Source of the DNA: Enterococcus diestrammenae
GTDB taxonomy: Bacteria; Bacillota; Bacilli; Lactobacillales; Enterococcaceae
NCBI RefSeq assembly: GCF_009933255.1
Contig: NZ_MAEI01000001.1
Location: 22,077 to 86,076, forward strand
Direction: 5' to 3'
Length of the DNA: 64,000 nucleotides
The position numbers and the translations under genes are program-made. The notes under the pieces are model-generated. The model worked only from the letters and a program-made list of their open reading frames with translations. It did not search any database and was not told the origin of the DNA. The first letter of the stretch is position 1. Every line of letters begins with the position of its first letter. Below, one piece after another: positions 62,643 to 64,000 of the stretch.

Positions 62643-64000
62643 CTAAAATTGGTAATCAAAGGACTGAAACGACGCAGTGCCTCCAATGGTTTTCCTATTA
62701 TAGATAAATAGCCCGAAACGACAGCCGCTAAAATGATCCATTTTAAATGCCACCGGATGTGCCTCTCCTAATTGCAAAAAAGTCCCTTCATTTTGGTAAT
62801 AAAACCGGGTTAAATCCGTCATTTCATGAAAATCAGCGGCTACCTTTAGCGTGACTTTTCCACTTTTCCACAAAATACGAGTGGATTTACCGCTAGTTGC
62901 CTCTTTAGGCATTGCTTGCAAACTGGAATCATCTAGTTCACGGGTCTCCATGACAAGATAATACTGGCCTTCCTCTTTGGATAAGCCAATAAAACCATAA
63001 GCGGATTGAAAGGCAGCTAATCCGGCACAATCCCCATCTTTCATTTTTGTCCCATCGATTGTCACAGTGGCTGCACATTTTGGATAGCGCATCCGCTGTG
63101 TTAAGACATTTGGCGTCGTTGTCACAGATTGTGCAAGCCGTGTCGTCGTTAATTCCACACAGCCACGTTTTGGATCCAATAAGAAGCCAGACAAGTCCGG
63201 TTCGTGATTAAATTGCCATTGCGGTTTTAGTCGGTAAGGCGTTTTGGCTAACGTTTTAAAATCATCACTCCCTACAAGAGGCGAATACACATATTCCGGT
63301 CGATTATCGGTAATAAAAAATTGCTGTGGCGTCTTTCCTTCCTCACCAAAAACTGGAAAATCGTCTTGCCAAGTTACTGGTAAAAGTATGGGTAACCGTC
63401 CTACTGCACCATAATCTTGAAACAAGATCGCGTACCAGTCTCCCTTTGGCGTATCCACGATGCCACCTTGGGCAATACCTTGATTGCAATACCCGTTATC
63501 ATCATTAAAGACATCACCGCCGACAAATTCACCTTCCAAATCCTCCGCCACAAAGCAAGCCTCAATCCGTCGCCAAACCTTTGGATCTGAGTGAATCAAG
63601 AAAAGGTAATACTTGCCATTGATTTGATAAAAATGAGCTCCTTCATAGCCTAACCGAGGATTTTTTTCTGAGACAATCACACGATGGATGCCCCCAACTT
63701 TCGGGCCACTGAGATCGGGCTTCAATTCCGTCAACCAGATATTACTATTTCCATAGACGATAAAAACGCGTTCCTTTTCAAACAACACAGAACAATCATG
63801 ATAGAAACCTTCAATGATTTTCTTATCCCAAGGTCCCTCAATTTTTTCAGCGGTATAACAATAGGTCAAGCCGGTATCATTGGCGACAAAAAAGACATAA
63901 AAACGTCCTTCATGATACCGTAAACAGGCCGCCCACATTCCTTTGCCATAACTGTCTTTCCCCTCTGCTAAGCGCTGGCCTGCCGTACTATCCAAGCGCT
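62643..64000 (-). CDS. Glycoside hydrolase family 43, partial at the window end
   Basis: The reading frame is open to the last base, so the start lies beyond the window. About 450 residues are visible: most of the five-bladed propeller, with MWAACLRYHEGRFYVFF, the probable general acid Glu in GYEGAHFYQINGKYYLF, and QGGIVDTPKGDWYAILFQD, then a C-terminal beta-sandwich (GH43_C2-like, from about 245 of the visible part) ending FGLFIYNRKT. The N-terminal strand with the catalytic base Asp is missing. Likely a beta-xylosidase or alpha-L-arabinofuranosidase for plant hemicellulose; not decided by sequence. Confidence 0.88.
   Translation of the reverse strand, partial: RLDSTAGQRLAEGKDSYGKGMWAACLRYHEGRFYVFFVANDTGLTYCYTAEKIEGPWDKKIIEGFYHDCSVLFEKERVFIVYGNSNIWLTELKPDLSGPKVGGIHRVIVSEKNPRLGYEGAHFYQINGKYYLFLIHSDPKVWRRIEACFVAEDLEGEFVGGDVFNDDNGYCNQGIAQGGIVDTPKGDWYAILFQDYGAVGRLPILLPVTWQDDFPVFGEEGKTPQQFFITDNRPEYVYSPLVGSDDFKTLAKTPYRLKPQWQFNHEPDLSGFLLDPKRGCVELTTTRLAQSVTTTPNVLTQRMRYPKCAATVTIDGTKMKDGDCAGLAAFQSAYGFIGLSKEEGQYYLVMETRELDDSSLQAMPKEATSGKSTRILWKSGKVTLKVAADFHEMTDLTRFYYQNEGTFLQLGEAHPVAFKMDHFSGCRFGLFIYNRKTIGGTASFQSFDYQF

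Noticed and set aside
62464..62646. Possible short proteins in both strands around the candidate small RNA
   Set aside because: Several overlapping frames are open but none has a ribosome binding site or known pattern; a non-coding RNA fits better.

Overview
The window reads as chromosomal DNA of a low-to-medium GC Gram-positive bacterium of the Lactobacillales, most probably an Enterococcus or close relative. The basis is strong AGGAGG-type ribosome binding sites before nearly every gene, Gram-positive lipobox proteins, PTS permeases, CcpA-type cre sites, an oadH-oadD-oadA cluster of the enterococcal kind, and several Firmicute families (YqxD, YitT, MupG, SipW/TasA-like, Mga-like regulator). 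I cannot name the species. I saw no rRNA, tRNA, CRISPR array, phage or insertion sequence with a transposase.

Layout. 0-10 kb: a YqxD protein, then an inverted set with a MacB-type ABC exporter, a beta-helix lipoprotein (Cthe_2159-like), a DUF4956 membrane protein and a VTC-domain polyphosphate polymerase-like protein. A two-component system is divergent from it. The non-coding gaps here hold a 77-bp direct duplication, a hairpin repeat family and a 202-bp element with inverted termini. 9.5-11.1 kb: an oxidoreductase and a gap with hairpin repeats and a probable stand-alone structured RNA. 11.2-21.9 kb: a galactan utilisation locus like B. subtilis ganSPQAB (binding protein, two permeases, GH42 beta-galactosidase, GH53 endo-galactanase) with a LacI-type regulator. 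A SipW signal peptidase and a TasA-like exported protein are inserted between GH42 and GH53. 22-26 kb: a four-gene unit (YitT protein, GntR regulator, M20 dipeptidase, glycosylasparaginase) behind a perfect 30-bp palindrome. 26-38 kb: mostly housekeeping (udk, HAD phosphatase, RsuA-type pseudouridine synthase, rplY with a 5S-rRNA-like leader, oadHDA, an Mga-like regulator, pnp, rpsO). 38-48 kb: a peptidoglycan amino-sugar salvage cluster (murR, murQ, anmK, sugar kinase, serine hydrolase, nagZ, mupG, PTS EIIC), interrupted by azoR. 48-55 kb: a sulfated-glycan cluster (anSME maturase, MBL hydrolase, YitT protein, GH20 hexosaminidase, two Cys-type sulfatases). 55.8-64 kb: a beta-glycoside cluster (PTS EIIC, GH3, LacI regulator, GH1) behind paired operators, a candidate small RNA, and a GH43 enzyme cut by the window end.

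Together the accessory genes describe glycan foraging on three sources: plant galactan and beta-glycosides, sulfated or N-linked host-type glycans, and peptidoglycan turnover products. Transcription of nearly all of them is on the minus strand. The least explained parts are the VTC/DUF4956/beta-helix/ABC/two-component locus, the SipW-TasA pair inside the galactan operon, the 5S-like leader of rplY, and the families of structured intergenic repeats. All family assignments come from reading motifs by eye; no database search was run.
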